Assembly (NCBI RefSeq): GCF_030373245.1
Contig: NZ_JAUCZF010000003.1
Location: 1 to 64,000, forward strand
Direction of reading: 5' to 3'
From: Hydrogenophaga sp.
GTDB lineage: Bacteria > Pseudomonadota > Gammaproteobacteria > Burkholderiales > Burkholderiaceae_C
Length of the DNA stretch: 64,000 nt
In this document: positions 54,145 to 62,012 of the stretch, one piece after another
Layout of the letters: every line of letters starts with the position of its first letter
How positions within the stretch are numbered: the stretch's first letter is position 1
Program-made: the position numbers and the translations under genes
Notes under the pieces: generated by a model
Databases searched by the model: none
What the model was told of the DNA's origin: nothing
What the model saw: the letters and a program-made list of their open reading frames with translations, nothing else

Positions 54145-57100
54145 TTAGTCATGCGTGATCCCATGCGCCGCTGCCGCCTCGGCATCGCGCCGGTGCTGTC
54201 GCTCGCTGCCCTTGAACAGCGTGCGCACAACGACAAAAAAGACCGGGACAAAAATCACCGCAAACACGGTGCCGGTGATCATGCCGCCCATCACGCCGGT
54301 ACCGATCGCGCGCTGGCTGGCCGAGCCCGCGCCGGTGGCAATCGCCAGCGGCAACACGCCCAGTGTGAACGCCATCGAGGTCATCACGATGGGCCGGAAC
54401 CTCAGGTGGGCCGCAGCCAGTGCCGCCTCGATCGCGCTCTTGCCCTGAGCCTGCAGGTCTTTGGCGAACTCGATGATCAGAATGGCGTTCTTGGCCGACA
54501 GGCCGATGATCGTGACCAGACCCACCTGGAAGTACACATCGTTCGAATAGGCTCGTAGCAGCGTGGCGAGCAACACGCCCAGTACCCCCAGAGGCACGAC
54601 GAGGATCACCGCCAGCGGCACAGTCCAGCTTTCGTACAACGCGGCGAGACACAGGAACACCGCCAGGATGGCAAACGCGTAGAGCACCATGGCTTGTGAA
54701 CCCGCGAGCTTCTCTTCACGCGACTGACCCGTCCATTCAAATCCGAATCCCGGTGGCAACTGGGCAGCGAACTTCTCCATTTCGGCCAGCGCGTCGCCGG
54801 TGCTGTAGCCCGCGGCGGCACTGCCGCTGATGCGCATGGCCGGGTAGCCGTTGTAGCGCACCGTCTGCATCGCGCCATTGGCCCAGCGCGTGCTGGCAAA
54901 GGCCGACAGCGGCACCGCCTGGCCCTGGCTGTTGACGACGTTCAGGCGCAGCAAGTCGTCGGGCTGCATGCGAGCAGCCGCGTCGGCCTGCACCACCACC
55001 CGCTGCAGGCGACCATTGTTGGGAAAGTCGTTGACGTAGCTCGATCCGAGCGCGGTGGCCACCGCGCTGTTGATGGCATCAAAGCCCACGCCCAGGGCAT
55101 TGGCGCGATCGCGGTCGATGTCCACCTGCAGTTGCGGCGCATCCTCCAGGCCATCAGGCCGCACGCCGGTGATCACCTTGCTCTGCGACGCCATGCCCAG
55201 CAGCTGGCCCCGCGCAGCCAGCAGCGCGTCGCGCCCCAGGCCGGCGCGATCCTGCAGCCGAAAGCTGAATCCCGAGGAGTTGCCGAGCTCGCGGATGGGT
55301 GGCGGGCTCAGCGGCAGGATGAAAGCATCTCGGATGCGCGAGAGTGCGCCAAAGGCCCGACCGGCCACCGCTTCGGCCGAACTGCCCGGCGCGGTGCGCT
55401 CGGCCCAGTCCTTGAGCGTGACGAAGACCAGCGCTGCATTCTGGCCCTGACCGGAAAAGCTGAAGCCCAGCACACCCACCATGCTCTGGACCTCGGGCTG
55501 CTTGAGCATGAAATCCTCCACCTGCGTCATCACGGCGCGCGTGCGTTCCTGCGTGGCGCCGGGTGGCAGCTGCACGTTGATCAGCAGGTTGCCCTGGTCC
55601 TCGTTGGGAAGGAAGGACGTGGGCAATCGGTTGTAGACCAGCACCGCGGCGCCGACGATGGCGAGGTACACCACCATGGTGCGCCCGGCACGCGGCAGCA
55701 GCGCGGACACTCCGCGCTCGTAGCCTGAAGCGGCGCGTTTGAAGCCGCGGTTGAACCAGCCGAAGAAGCCCTTTTTCTCGAGGTGGTGCCCTGCTTGCAC
55801 CGGCTTGAGCAGCGTGGCACAGAGCGCGGGCGTGAGCGAGAGCGCGAAAAAGGCCGAGAAGGTGATGGACACCCCCATGACCGCAGCGAACTGGCGGTAG
55901 ATGTTGCCAATCGAGCCGCTGAAGAAAGCCAGCGGCACGAACACCGCGATCAGCACCAGCGTCATGCCAATGATGGCACTCGAAATCTGACCCATGGCCT
56001 TCTTCGTGGCCTCCAGCGGCGAGAGACCCTCCTCGCTCATGATGCGCTCGACGTTTTCCACCACCACGATCGCGTCGTCCACCACGATGCCGATCACCAG
56101 CACCATGCCGAACATGGTGAGCACGTTGATGGAAAACCCCATGGCCAGCAGCGTGGCGAACGTGCCCAGCAGCGCGATCGGCACCACGATGGTCGGGATG
56201 AAGGTATATCGGATGTTCTGCAGGAACAGGAACATCACCAGAAACACCAGGCCCACCGCTTCGAGCAGCGTGATCGCCACCTGCTGGATGGAGATGCTGA
56301 TGAAGCGCGAACTGTCAAAGGGCACGGCGTATCCCACCCCTTGAGGAAAGAAGCGCTCCAGCTCGGCCATCTTGTCGCGCACGGCCTGGGCAGTGGCCAG
56401 TGCGTTGCCACTGGGCGAGAGCTGGATGCCGATGCCGGTGGCAGGTTGACCGTTGAGTCGCGCCGAGGTGGCGTAGGCCTGGGCACCGAGCTCGATGCGC
56501 GCCACGTCTTTCAGGCGCACCGTGCCGCCGTCGGCACGGGCGCGAAGCACCACATTGCCAAACTCCTCCACGGTGGAGAGCTGGCCGTTGACGATGACCG
56601 TGGCCGCGATTCCCTGGCCAGCCACGTTGGGCAATGCGCCAATCTCGCCAGCCGATACCTGAGCGTTCTGCGCGCGGATGGCTGCAGTGACGTCGGCTGC
56701 ACTCAGATTGAAGCCGATCAGCTTGGCCGGATCGACCCAGATCCGCATGGCGCGCTCAGTGCCGAACAGCTGCACCTGGCCCACGCCCGGCACGCGCTGC
56801 AACTCGGGCACGATGCTGCGCGAGGCGTAGTCGCCCAGCGCCACCGGCTCCAGCCGGCCGTCGGTGGACGACAACATGACAAACATCAGGAAGTTGCCGC
56901 GCGATTTGTCGACCCGAACGCCTTGCTGGATCACCGCCTGCGGCAGGCGCGGCGTGGCGCGCGCCAGCCGGTTCTGCACGTCCACCTGCGCCAGGTCCGG
57001 GTCAGTACCTGGCTCAAAACTCAACGTGATGTTGCCAGTACCGTTGGCCTGGGCCACGGCCTCCATGTAGATCAGGCCTGGCGAGCCGTTCATCTCCTGC

Positions 57101-57297
57101 TCGATCACCGAGAGCACGCTGTCTTCGAGCGTCGAGGCCGACGCACCCGGGTAAGACGCCGAGACCACGATGGACGGCGGCGCCACCGGCGGGTATTGCG
57201 AAACCGGCAGCTGGGTGATGGAGACCACTCCCAAGACCATCACGAACAGCGCGATCACCCACGCGAAGATGGGGCGGTTGATGAAAAACTGGGCCAT
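54145..57297 (-). CDS. RND-family multidrug efflux pump, permease (HAE1/AcrB type)
   Basis: 1050 residues. Starts MAQFFINRPIFAWVIALFVMVLGVVSI; has 12 membrane helices, the periplasmic docking and porter loops, and the proton-relay pair of aspartates in VLVIGIVVDDAIVVVENVERIM. The C-terminus (GAGSASQRAIGTGVMGGMITGT) is complete. Pumps antibiotics, detergents or solvents as trimer with the adaptor and channel genes beside it; no regulator gene lies next to the operon. Confidence 0.96.
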   Translation of the reverse strand: MAQFFINRPIFAWVIALFVMVLGVVSITQLPVSQYPPVAPPSIVVSASYPGASASTLEDSVLSVIEQEMNGSPGLIYMEAVAQANGTGNITLSFEPGTDPDLAQVDVQNRLARATPRLPQAVIQQGVRVDKSRGNFLMFVMLSSTDGRLEPVALGDYASRSIVPELQRVPGVGQVQLFGTERAMRIWVDPAKLIGFNLSAADVTAAIRAQNAQVSAGEIGALPNVAGQGIAATVIVNGQLSTVEEFGNVVLRARADGGTVRLKDVARIELGAQAYATSARLNGQPATGIGIQLSPSGNALATAQAVRDKMAELERFFPQGVGYAVPFDSSRFISISIQQVAITLLEAVGLVFLVMFLFLQNIRYTFIPTIVVPIALLGTFATLLAMGFSINVLTMFGMVLVIGIVVDDAIVVVENVERIMSEEGLSPLEATKKAMGQISSAIIGMTLVLIAVFVPLAFFSGSIGNIYRQFAAVMGVSITFSAFFALSLTPALCATLLKPVQAGHHLEKKGFFGWFNRGFKRAASGYERGVSALLPRAGRTMVVYLAIVGAAVLVYNRLPTSFLPNEDQGNLLINVQLPPGATQERTRAVMTQVEDFMLKQPEVQSMVGVLGFSFSGQGQNAALVFVTLKDWAERTAPGSSAEAVAGRAFGALSRIRDAFILPLSPPPIRELGNSSGFSFRLQDRAGLGRDALLAARGQLLGMASQSKVITGVRPDGLEDAPQLQVDIDRDRANALGVGFDAINSAVATALGSSYVNDFPNNGRLQRVVVQADAAARMQPDDLLRLNVVNSQGQAVPLSAFASTRWANGAMQTVRYNGYPAMRISGSAAAGYSTGDALAEMEKFAAQLPPGFGFEWTGQSREEKLAGSQAMVLYAFAILAVFLCLAALYESWTVPLAVILVVPLGVLGVLLATLLRAYSNDVYFQVGLVTIIGLSAKNAILIIEFAKDLQAQGKSAIEAALAAAHLRFRPIVMTSMAFTLGVLPLAIATGAGSASQRAIGTGVMGGMITGTVFAVIFVPVFFVVVRTLFKGSERQHRRDAEAAAAHGITHD

Positions 57298-57309
57298 GCT
57301 GTGCAGCCC

Positions 57310-58566
57310 TTACTTGGCTTCGGTCTTGGGTGCGGAAGTCGCGCTGGCCGCCCGCTCACCGGGCGACACCCAGGGCACCGGCTTCACCGGCGCACCGCCG
57401 CGCAGCTTCTGGAAGCCGTCGACCATGACCTGCTCGCCAGCTTCCAGCCCGTCGAGTACCACCCACTGTGCGTTCTGCTGGCCACCGAGCTTCACTGGCC
57501 GCGGCGCGACCTTGCCTTCCGCATCCACCACCATCACCGTGTCGCCCCGGGCAGAGCGCGTCACCGCCTGCTGGGGCAGCGTGATGGCATCGCGCGCGGT
57601 CGCCTGCTCCAGCCGCACACGCACGTAGAGCCCGGGCAGCAACGCGCCTTCCGGGTTGGGCACTTCGGCGCGCAGCGTGATCTGGCTCGTGGTCGGATCC
57701 ACCGTCAGGTCCGAAAACAGCAACTTGCCGGCCTGGGGGTGCTCGCTGCCGTCTTCCAGCACCACGCGCACGCTCGCCGCGCCGGCGCCGGCCCCCTTGA
57801 GCTGGCCAGCCTCCAGCGAGCGCCGCAAACGCAGCACCTCGGCCGCCGACTGGGTGAAGTTCACGAACAAGGGGTTGACCTGCTGGATCACGGCCAACTC
57901 GGTGGCCTGGCCCTGCCCCACCAGCGCGCCTTCGGTCACCAGTGCGCGCCCGATGCGCCCGGCGATCGGCGCGGTCACGCTGGCGTAACCCAAGTTGATG
58001 CGCGCGGTCTGCACCGCCGCCTGCGCCACGGCCACATCGGCCTCGGCCGACTGCTGGGCTGCCTGGGCATTGGCGAACTCCTGCTGGCTGATGGCATTCT
58101 CGGCCACCAGCGGCTTGTAGCGGTTGGCCAGCGCCGTGGCCTGCGTGCGGTTGGCCTGGGCGCGCGCCAGCGAGGCTTCGGCGCTTTGCAGCGCAGCCGC
58201 GTAGGGCGCGGCGTCGATGCGGAACAAGAGTTGGCCGGCCTTGACATCACTGCCTTCGCGGAACACGCGCTGTTGCAGGATGCCTGCCGCCCGAGCCCGC
58301 ACCTCGGCCACGCGCGATGCTTCCAAACGACCCGGCAGCTCGGTGATCAGACCCACATCACCCGGCGCCACGGTGACCACGCCGACCTCGGCCGGTGGCG
58401 GACCCCCTGCGCCAGGTGCGCCCGGGGCCGCCCCAGCATTCGGAGCCTTGTCACACGCCGCCAGCCCCACGCCTACCGCCAACAGCAGCGCCCAAAGGCC
58501 GAAACGAACGCCCAGCGGCTTGGGGGCGGCAGCAGCCATTTTCAGGAGGGGAGATGAAACAGACAT
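57310..58566 (-). CDS. RND efflux periplasmic adaptor (AcrA/MexA family)
   Basis: 418 residues. Signal-anchor with LWALLLAVGVGLAAC (lipobox), barrel-sandwich hybrid, long coiled coil LQSAEASLARAQANRTQATALANRYK..., then GLYVRVRLEQATARDAITLPQQAV. Start at 58566 with GAGG 7 bases upstream. 12 bases before the pump gene. Confidence 0.94.
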   Translation of the reverse strand: MSVSSPLLKMAAAAPKPLGVRFGLWALLLAVGVGLAACDKAPNAGAAPGAPGAGGPPPAEVGVVTVAPGDVGLITELPGRLEASRVAEVRARAAGILQQRVFREGSDVKAGQLLFRIDAAPYAAALQSAEASLARAQANRTQATALANRYKPLVAENAISQQEFANAQAAQQSAEADVAVAQAAVQTARINLGYASVTAPIAGRIGRALVTEGALVGQGQATELAVIQQVNPLFVNFTQSAAEVLRLRRSLEAGQLKGAGAGAASVRVVLEDGSEHPQAGKLLFSDLTVDPTTSQITLRAEVPNPEGALLPGLYVRVRLEQATARDAITLPQQAVTRSARGDTVMVVDAEGKVAPRPVKLGGQQNAQWVVLDGLEAGEQVMVDGFQKLRGGAPVKPVPWVSPGERAASATSAPKTEAK

Positions 58567-58773
58567 GAGAACCTCGGCAAGGGAGCACTTGGCCATCGAT
58601 GCCGACGGACGAGCACCGCAAGGGCGGCGGCGCGTGGCACCGCTGGCGAAAAAAGCAAACGGTCAGTGTAGCGACGACGACGCCTGGCTGCAGCGTGAGG
58701 GTCAAGGCGGGACAGACCCGCCTTCACGCTGCGGCTGAACTCCCGGCCGCGCCGCGCGTGAGCAGGCCTGGGC

Positions 58774-59118
58774 TCAGCCAGGTCGGCGCTCAGGCACCGC
58801 CGTATCGGGCACTGGCGCCAGCGAGCGGTGACGCAGGTGCAGCGCCGCCTGCGCCATGAGGTTGGCCGAGACCGGTGCGGTCACGAACACGAAGAGCGTG
58901 ATCAGCAGCTCAGCCAACCCGGGACGGCCGTGGTCGGCGGTGACCAGCATGGAAGCGATCAGCACGCCGCCCACGCCCAGCGTGGAGGCCTTGGTGGGCG
59001 CGTGCAGGCGCATGTAGAAGTCCGGAAAGCGCGCCAGTCCGATGGCGCCCACCAGCAGGAAGAACGCGGCGATGACGATCATCAGCGCAGCCATCAACTC
59101 AAGCGGAGAGTTTGTCAT
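58774..59118 (-). CDS. mnhG: Monovalent cation/H+ antiporter subunit G
   Basis: 114 residues, three membrane helices; family motif GAIGLARFPDFYMRLHAPTKASTLGVGGVL. Last gene of the Mrp/Pha operon (A-C-D-E-F-G). 11 bases after subunit F. Confidence 0.93.
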   Translation of the reverse strand: MTNSPLELMAALMIVIAAFFLLVGAIGLARFPDFYMRLHAPTKASTLGVGGVLIASMLVTADHGRPGLAELLITLFVFVTAPVSANLMAQAALHLRHRSLAPVPDTAVPERRPG

Positions 59119-59129
59119 GGTGAAGCTCC

Positions 59130-59405
59130 TTATTCGATCACGTCGCCACGCGTGATGTAGCGCGCCAGCGCCACGGTAGAGACAAAGCCCATCATCGCCA
59201 CCAGCAGCGCGGCTTCAAACAGCAGTTCGGTGTCCCACCGGATGTCGAGCAGGATGATCAGCGCCACCATGTTCATGTACAGCGTGTCCAGCGCCAGTAC
59301 ACGGTCGCTGAGTTCAGGGCCCTTGAGCAACCGCCAGGCGCACAAGGCCACGGCCACCGTCACGGCAGCGGTACCTACGTCCAGCGCAAGAAATAGCAGG
59401 TTCAT
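59130..59405 (-). CDS. mnhF: Monovalent cation/H+ antiporter subunit F
   Basis: 91 residues, three helices; GPELSDRVLALDTLYMNMVALIILLDI is typical. The start overlaps subunit E stop by ATGA (59402-59405). Confidence 0.94.
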   Translation of the reverse strand: MNLLFLALDVGTAAVTVAVALCAWRLLKGPELSDRVLALDTLYMNMVALIILLDIRWDTELLFEAALLVAMMGFVSTVALARYITRGDVIE

Positions 59406-59968
59406 GGCTTTGTCTCCTGGGTGGGCTGCGGCAGACCGCACTCGCTGCCGAAAATGCGCAGCAGTGGTGCCTCGTAGCGCAGCTGGATGTCGCGCGCCAG
59501 CGCGTCAGGATCGTCGCAACTGAGCGCATGCACCAAAATCTCGCGCCGCTCGGGGTGCAACACGGCCGACACGGTGCCCGGGGTCATGGTGATGATGCTG
59601 GCCAGCAGCGTGTTCACCCGCGGATGGTCGCTCTGAAGCGGCACGGGCACCCACGCCGGCTGGATCGATTTCAGGCTGCCCAGGGTGATGCGCGCCACCG
59701 TGATGTTGGACAGCACGATGTCCCACAGCACCACGCCTGTGAGGCGAAACACGGTGGGCCAGTGCAAGGCGCTGGCGTCAGCCAGAAAACCGCGCAGCAG
59801 ATGAGGCAGCAGCCAGCCCATGAGGACTGCCGACAGCAGGTGCACAAAGGCCAGGCTGTGCGAGAGCACCAGCCAGCTCAGGGCGAGTTGGATCGACAAC
59901 GCAGGGTGCGGAAAGACGCGCGCGAACAGGCCGGGTGTGGTGCTGGCGGGCGCACGGTTGGTGGTCAT
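59402..59968 (-). CDS. mnhE: Monovalent cation/H+ antiporter subunit E
   Basis: 188 residues. Two or three N-terminal helices, then the soluble part TPGTVSAVLHPERREILVHALSCDD typical of MnhE. ATG at 59968 chosen over the GTG at 59971: the AGGAGACG site is 8 bases away and it overlaps the stop of subunit D by one base (TGATG). Confidence 0.93.
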   Translation of the reverse strand: MTTNRAPASTTPGLFARVFPHPALSIQLALSWLVLSHSLAFVHLLSAVLMGWLLPHLLRGFLADASALHWPTVFRLTGVVLWDIVLSNITVARITLGSLKSIQPAWVPVPLQSDHPRVNTLLASIITMTPGTVSAVLHPERREILVHALSCDDPDALARDIQLRYEAPLLRIFGSECGLPQPTQETKP

Positions 59969-61629
59969 CACGGCGTCTCCTGTTTCGCCGGCGGCTTGGG
60001 TGGCATGTGTGCAGCGGGCGGCACACCGTCGTAAGGTCGGGTGGTGCTTGCGCCAGCGCCGCCTTGTGCGCGCAACACCGCCTCGGCGTAACTCGCGCGG
60101 TCGGCCAGTTGCAGTGCTGCGGCGTCGGTGTAGCTCTTGATGGGCGAAGCCAGCACGGCCATGCCCACCGTCACCACCATCAACGAAAGCGTGGCGGCCA
60201 GCAATTTGGGGCTGCTGCCGGCTACCAGCTCGGCGCGTCCTGCTTCGGGTTCGATGTGCCAGAAGACGATCACGCCGGCACGCGCCAGGCCCACCAGCGA
60301 AAAGAAGCCCACCAACAGCACCACCGACCAGACCCAGGCCTGAGGTCCCAGCCCGGTACTGCTTTGCAGCACCATGATCTTGCCCAGGAAACCCGGCAGC
60401 GGAGGCAGACCTGCAGCCGAGGCAGCGCCGAAGATCAGCATCAAGCCGAGCAGCACCGGCTCACGCACCGCCATCGCCGGCTGAAGCCGGTCGCCGCATT
60501 CCCCGCGCTGTGCCGCCAGGAGCTCGACCAGCAGAAACAGCGCGGCGATGACGATCGTGCTGTGCAGGGTGTAGTACAGCGCGGCCGAGAGGCTGGCGGT
60601 GGTGAACAGCCCGACCGCAGCCAGGATGGTGCCCACCGAAGACACGGTGAGGTAGGCGATCAGGCGACCCATGCTGTGCGAGGCCAGCGCGCCAAGCACG
60701 CCGAGCACGCTGGTGGTCAGCGCCAGCGGAAGCAGCCAGTCGACCACCGCCAGCGAGGCCTGGCCACCACTGTCGCCAAAGATGCCCCAGTGCACACGGA
60801 TGATGCTGTAGACGCCTACCTTGGTCATGATGGCAAACAGCGCGGCCACCGGTGCGCTGGCTGCGGCGTAGGTCGATGGCAGCCAGAAATACAGTGGCAC
60901 CAGAGCCGCCTTCACGCCGAACACCAACAACAGGATCAGCGCCGCCGAACGCGCCAGCAAAGCCATGTCGCCGGTGATCTGGGGCACGCGCTGTGCCAGG
61001 TCGGCCATGTTGAGCGTGCCGGAAACCGAATAGATCAAGGCCAGCCCGATCAGGAACAGGGCCGATGCCGTCAGGTTGATGACCACATAGTGCACACCGA
61101 CCCGGAAGCGCTCGCGGCCCAGCCCGTGGAGCAGCAGGACATACGAGGCGATCAGCAGCACCTCGAAAAACACGAACAGGTTGAACAAGTCGCCAGTGAG
61201 GAAAGCACCGCACAGGCCCATGAGCTGAAACTGGAACAAAGCGTGGAAATAGCGCCCGCGGTTGTCCCAGCCGCCAGTGGCGTAATACAGCGCGGGCACG
61301 GCCACTGCGTAGGTCAGCAGCACCATCAGCGCCGAGAGTCGGTCCACCACCATGACGATGCCAAACGGCGCAGGCCAGTCGCCCAGCGGGTAGACGGTGA
61401 GCGCGCCGCCGTCCGCCAGCAGCACCAGCTGGATCGCCATCCCCAAGCCCAGCAAGGTTGAGCCCATGGCAAGGCGGCGGCGCCAGCGCACGCGTCCCTC
61501 GGCGTGGCCAACGGTGGTCAGGCTGGACGAATCGCCCAGCAGCAGCAAGACGCAGGCAGAGAAGGCCGGCAACAGCACCGAGAGCACGGGTGCGTGTTGC
61601 AGCCAGAAGGCAGAGATGGCGTCAAACAT
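59968..61629 (-). CDS. mnhD: Monovalent cation/H+ antiporter subunit D
   Basis: 553 residues, 14 or so helices; NuoN/MnhD-like proton-conducting subunit with KAALVPLYFWLPSTYAAASAPVAALFAIMTKVGVYS, including the key lysine. Start overlaps the subunit C stop by one base (61629). Confidence 0.95.
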   Translation of the reverse strand: MFDAISAFWLQHAPVLSVLLPAFSACVLLLLGDSSSLTTVGHAEGRVRWRRRLAMGSTLLGLGMAIQLVLLADGGALTVYPLGDWPAPFGIVMVVDRLSALMVLLTYAVAVPALYYATGGWDNRGRYFHALFQFQLMGLCGAFLTGDLFNLFVFFEVLLIASYVLLLHGLGRERFRVGVHYVVINLTASALFLIGLALIYSVSGTLNMADLAQRVPQITGDMALLARSAALILLLVFGVKAALVPLYFWLPSTYAAASAPVAALFAIMTKVGVYSIIRVHWGIFGDSGGQASLAVVDWLLPLALTTSVLGVLGALASHSMGRLIAYLTVSSVGTILAAVGLFTTASLSAALYYTLHSTIVIAALFLLVELLAAQRGECGDRLQPAMAVREPVLLGLMLIFGAASAAGLPPLPGFLGKIMVLQSSTGLGPQAWVWSVVLLVGFFSLVGLARAGVIVFWHIEPEAGRAELVAGSSPKLLAATLSLMVVTVGMAVLASPIKSYTDAAALQLADRASYAEAVLRAQGGAGASTTRPYDGVPPAAHMPPKPPAKQETP

Positions 61630-62012
61630 CAGCTGGACTCCTTCTTGGAGTCGTTTTGCACGCGAGGGCTGGCCCGGCGTGGCTCATGGCCGTCGACATG
61701 GTCGCTGCCGCTTTCGTGGTGACTGCGCAGGGCAAGCTCGATCACAAAGCCGGTGGTGGCAAAGCCGATCACGATGGCGGTGAGCACCAGGGCCTGCGGC
61801 AACGGGTCGGCCAGCAGGTCACCCGAACCCAGGATCGGGTTGGCATCGAACCAGAGCCGGCCCATGACGAAAATGAACACGTTGACCGCATAGCCGATCA
61901 GCGACAGGCCGATCACGACCGGAAAGGTACGCCCGCGCAGCAGCAGGTAGATGCCGGCAGCGGTCACCAGGCCGATGCCCGAAGCCAGCAGAAATTCCAT
62001 GCTCAGCATCAT
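61629..62012 (-). CDS. mnhC: Monovalent cation/H+ antiporter subunit C
   Basis: 127 residues, three helices, NuoK-like; GLSLIGYAVNVFIFVMGRL and DPLPQALVLTAIVIGFATTGFVI are typical. Start at 62012 overlaps the stop of subunit A/B (ATGA at 62009-62012). Confidence 0.94.
   Translation of the reverse strand: MMLSMEFLLASGIGLVTAAGIYLLLRGRTFPVVIGLSLIGYAVNVFIFVMGRLWFDANPILGSGDLLADPLPQALVLTAIVIGFATTGFVIELALRSHHESGSDHVDGHEPRRASPRVQNDSKKESS

Noticed and set aside
55783..58557. 924-codon plus-strand frame across the efflux pump and adaptor genes
   Set aside because: Antisense shadow of two certain genes, His/Arg/Gln-rich.
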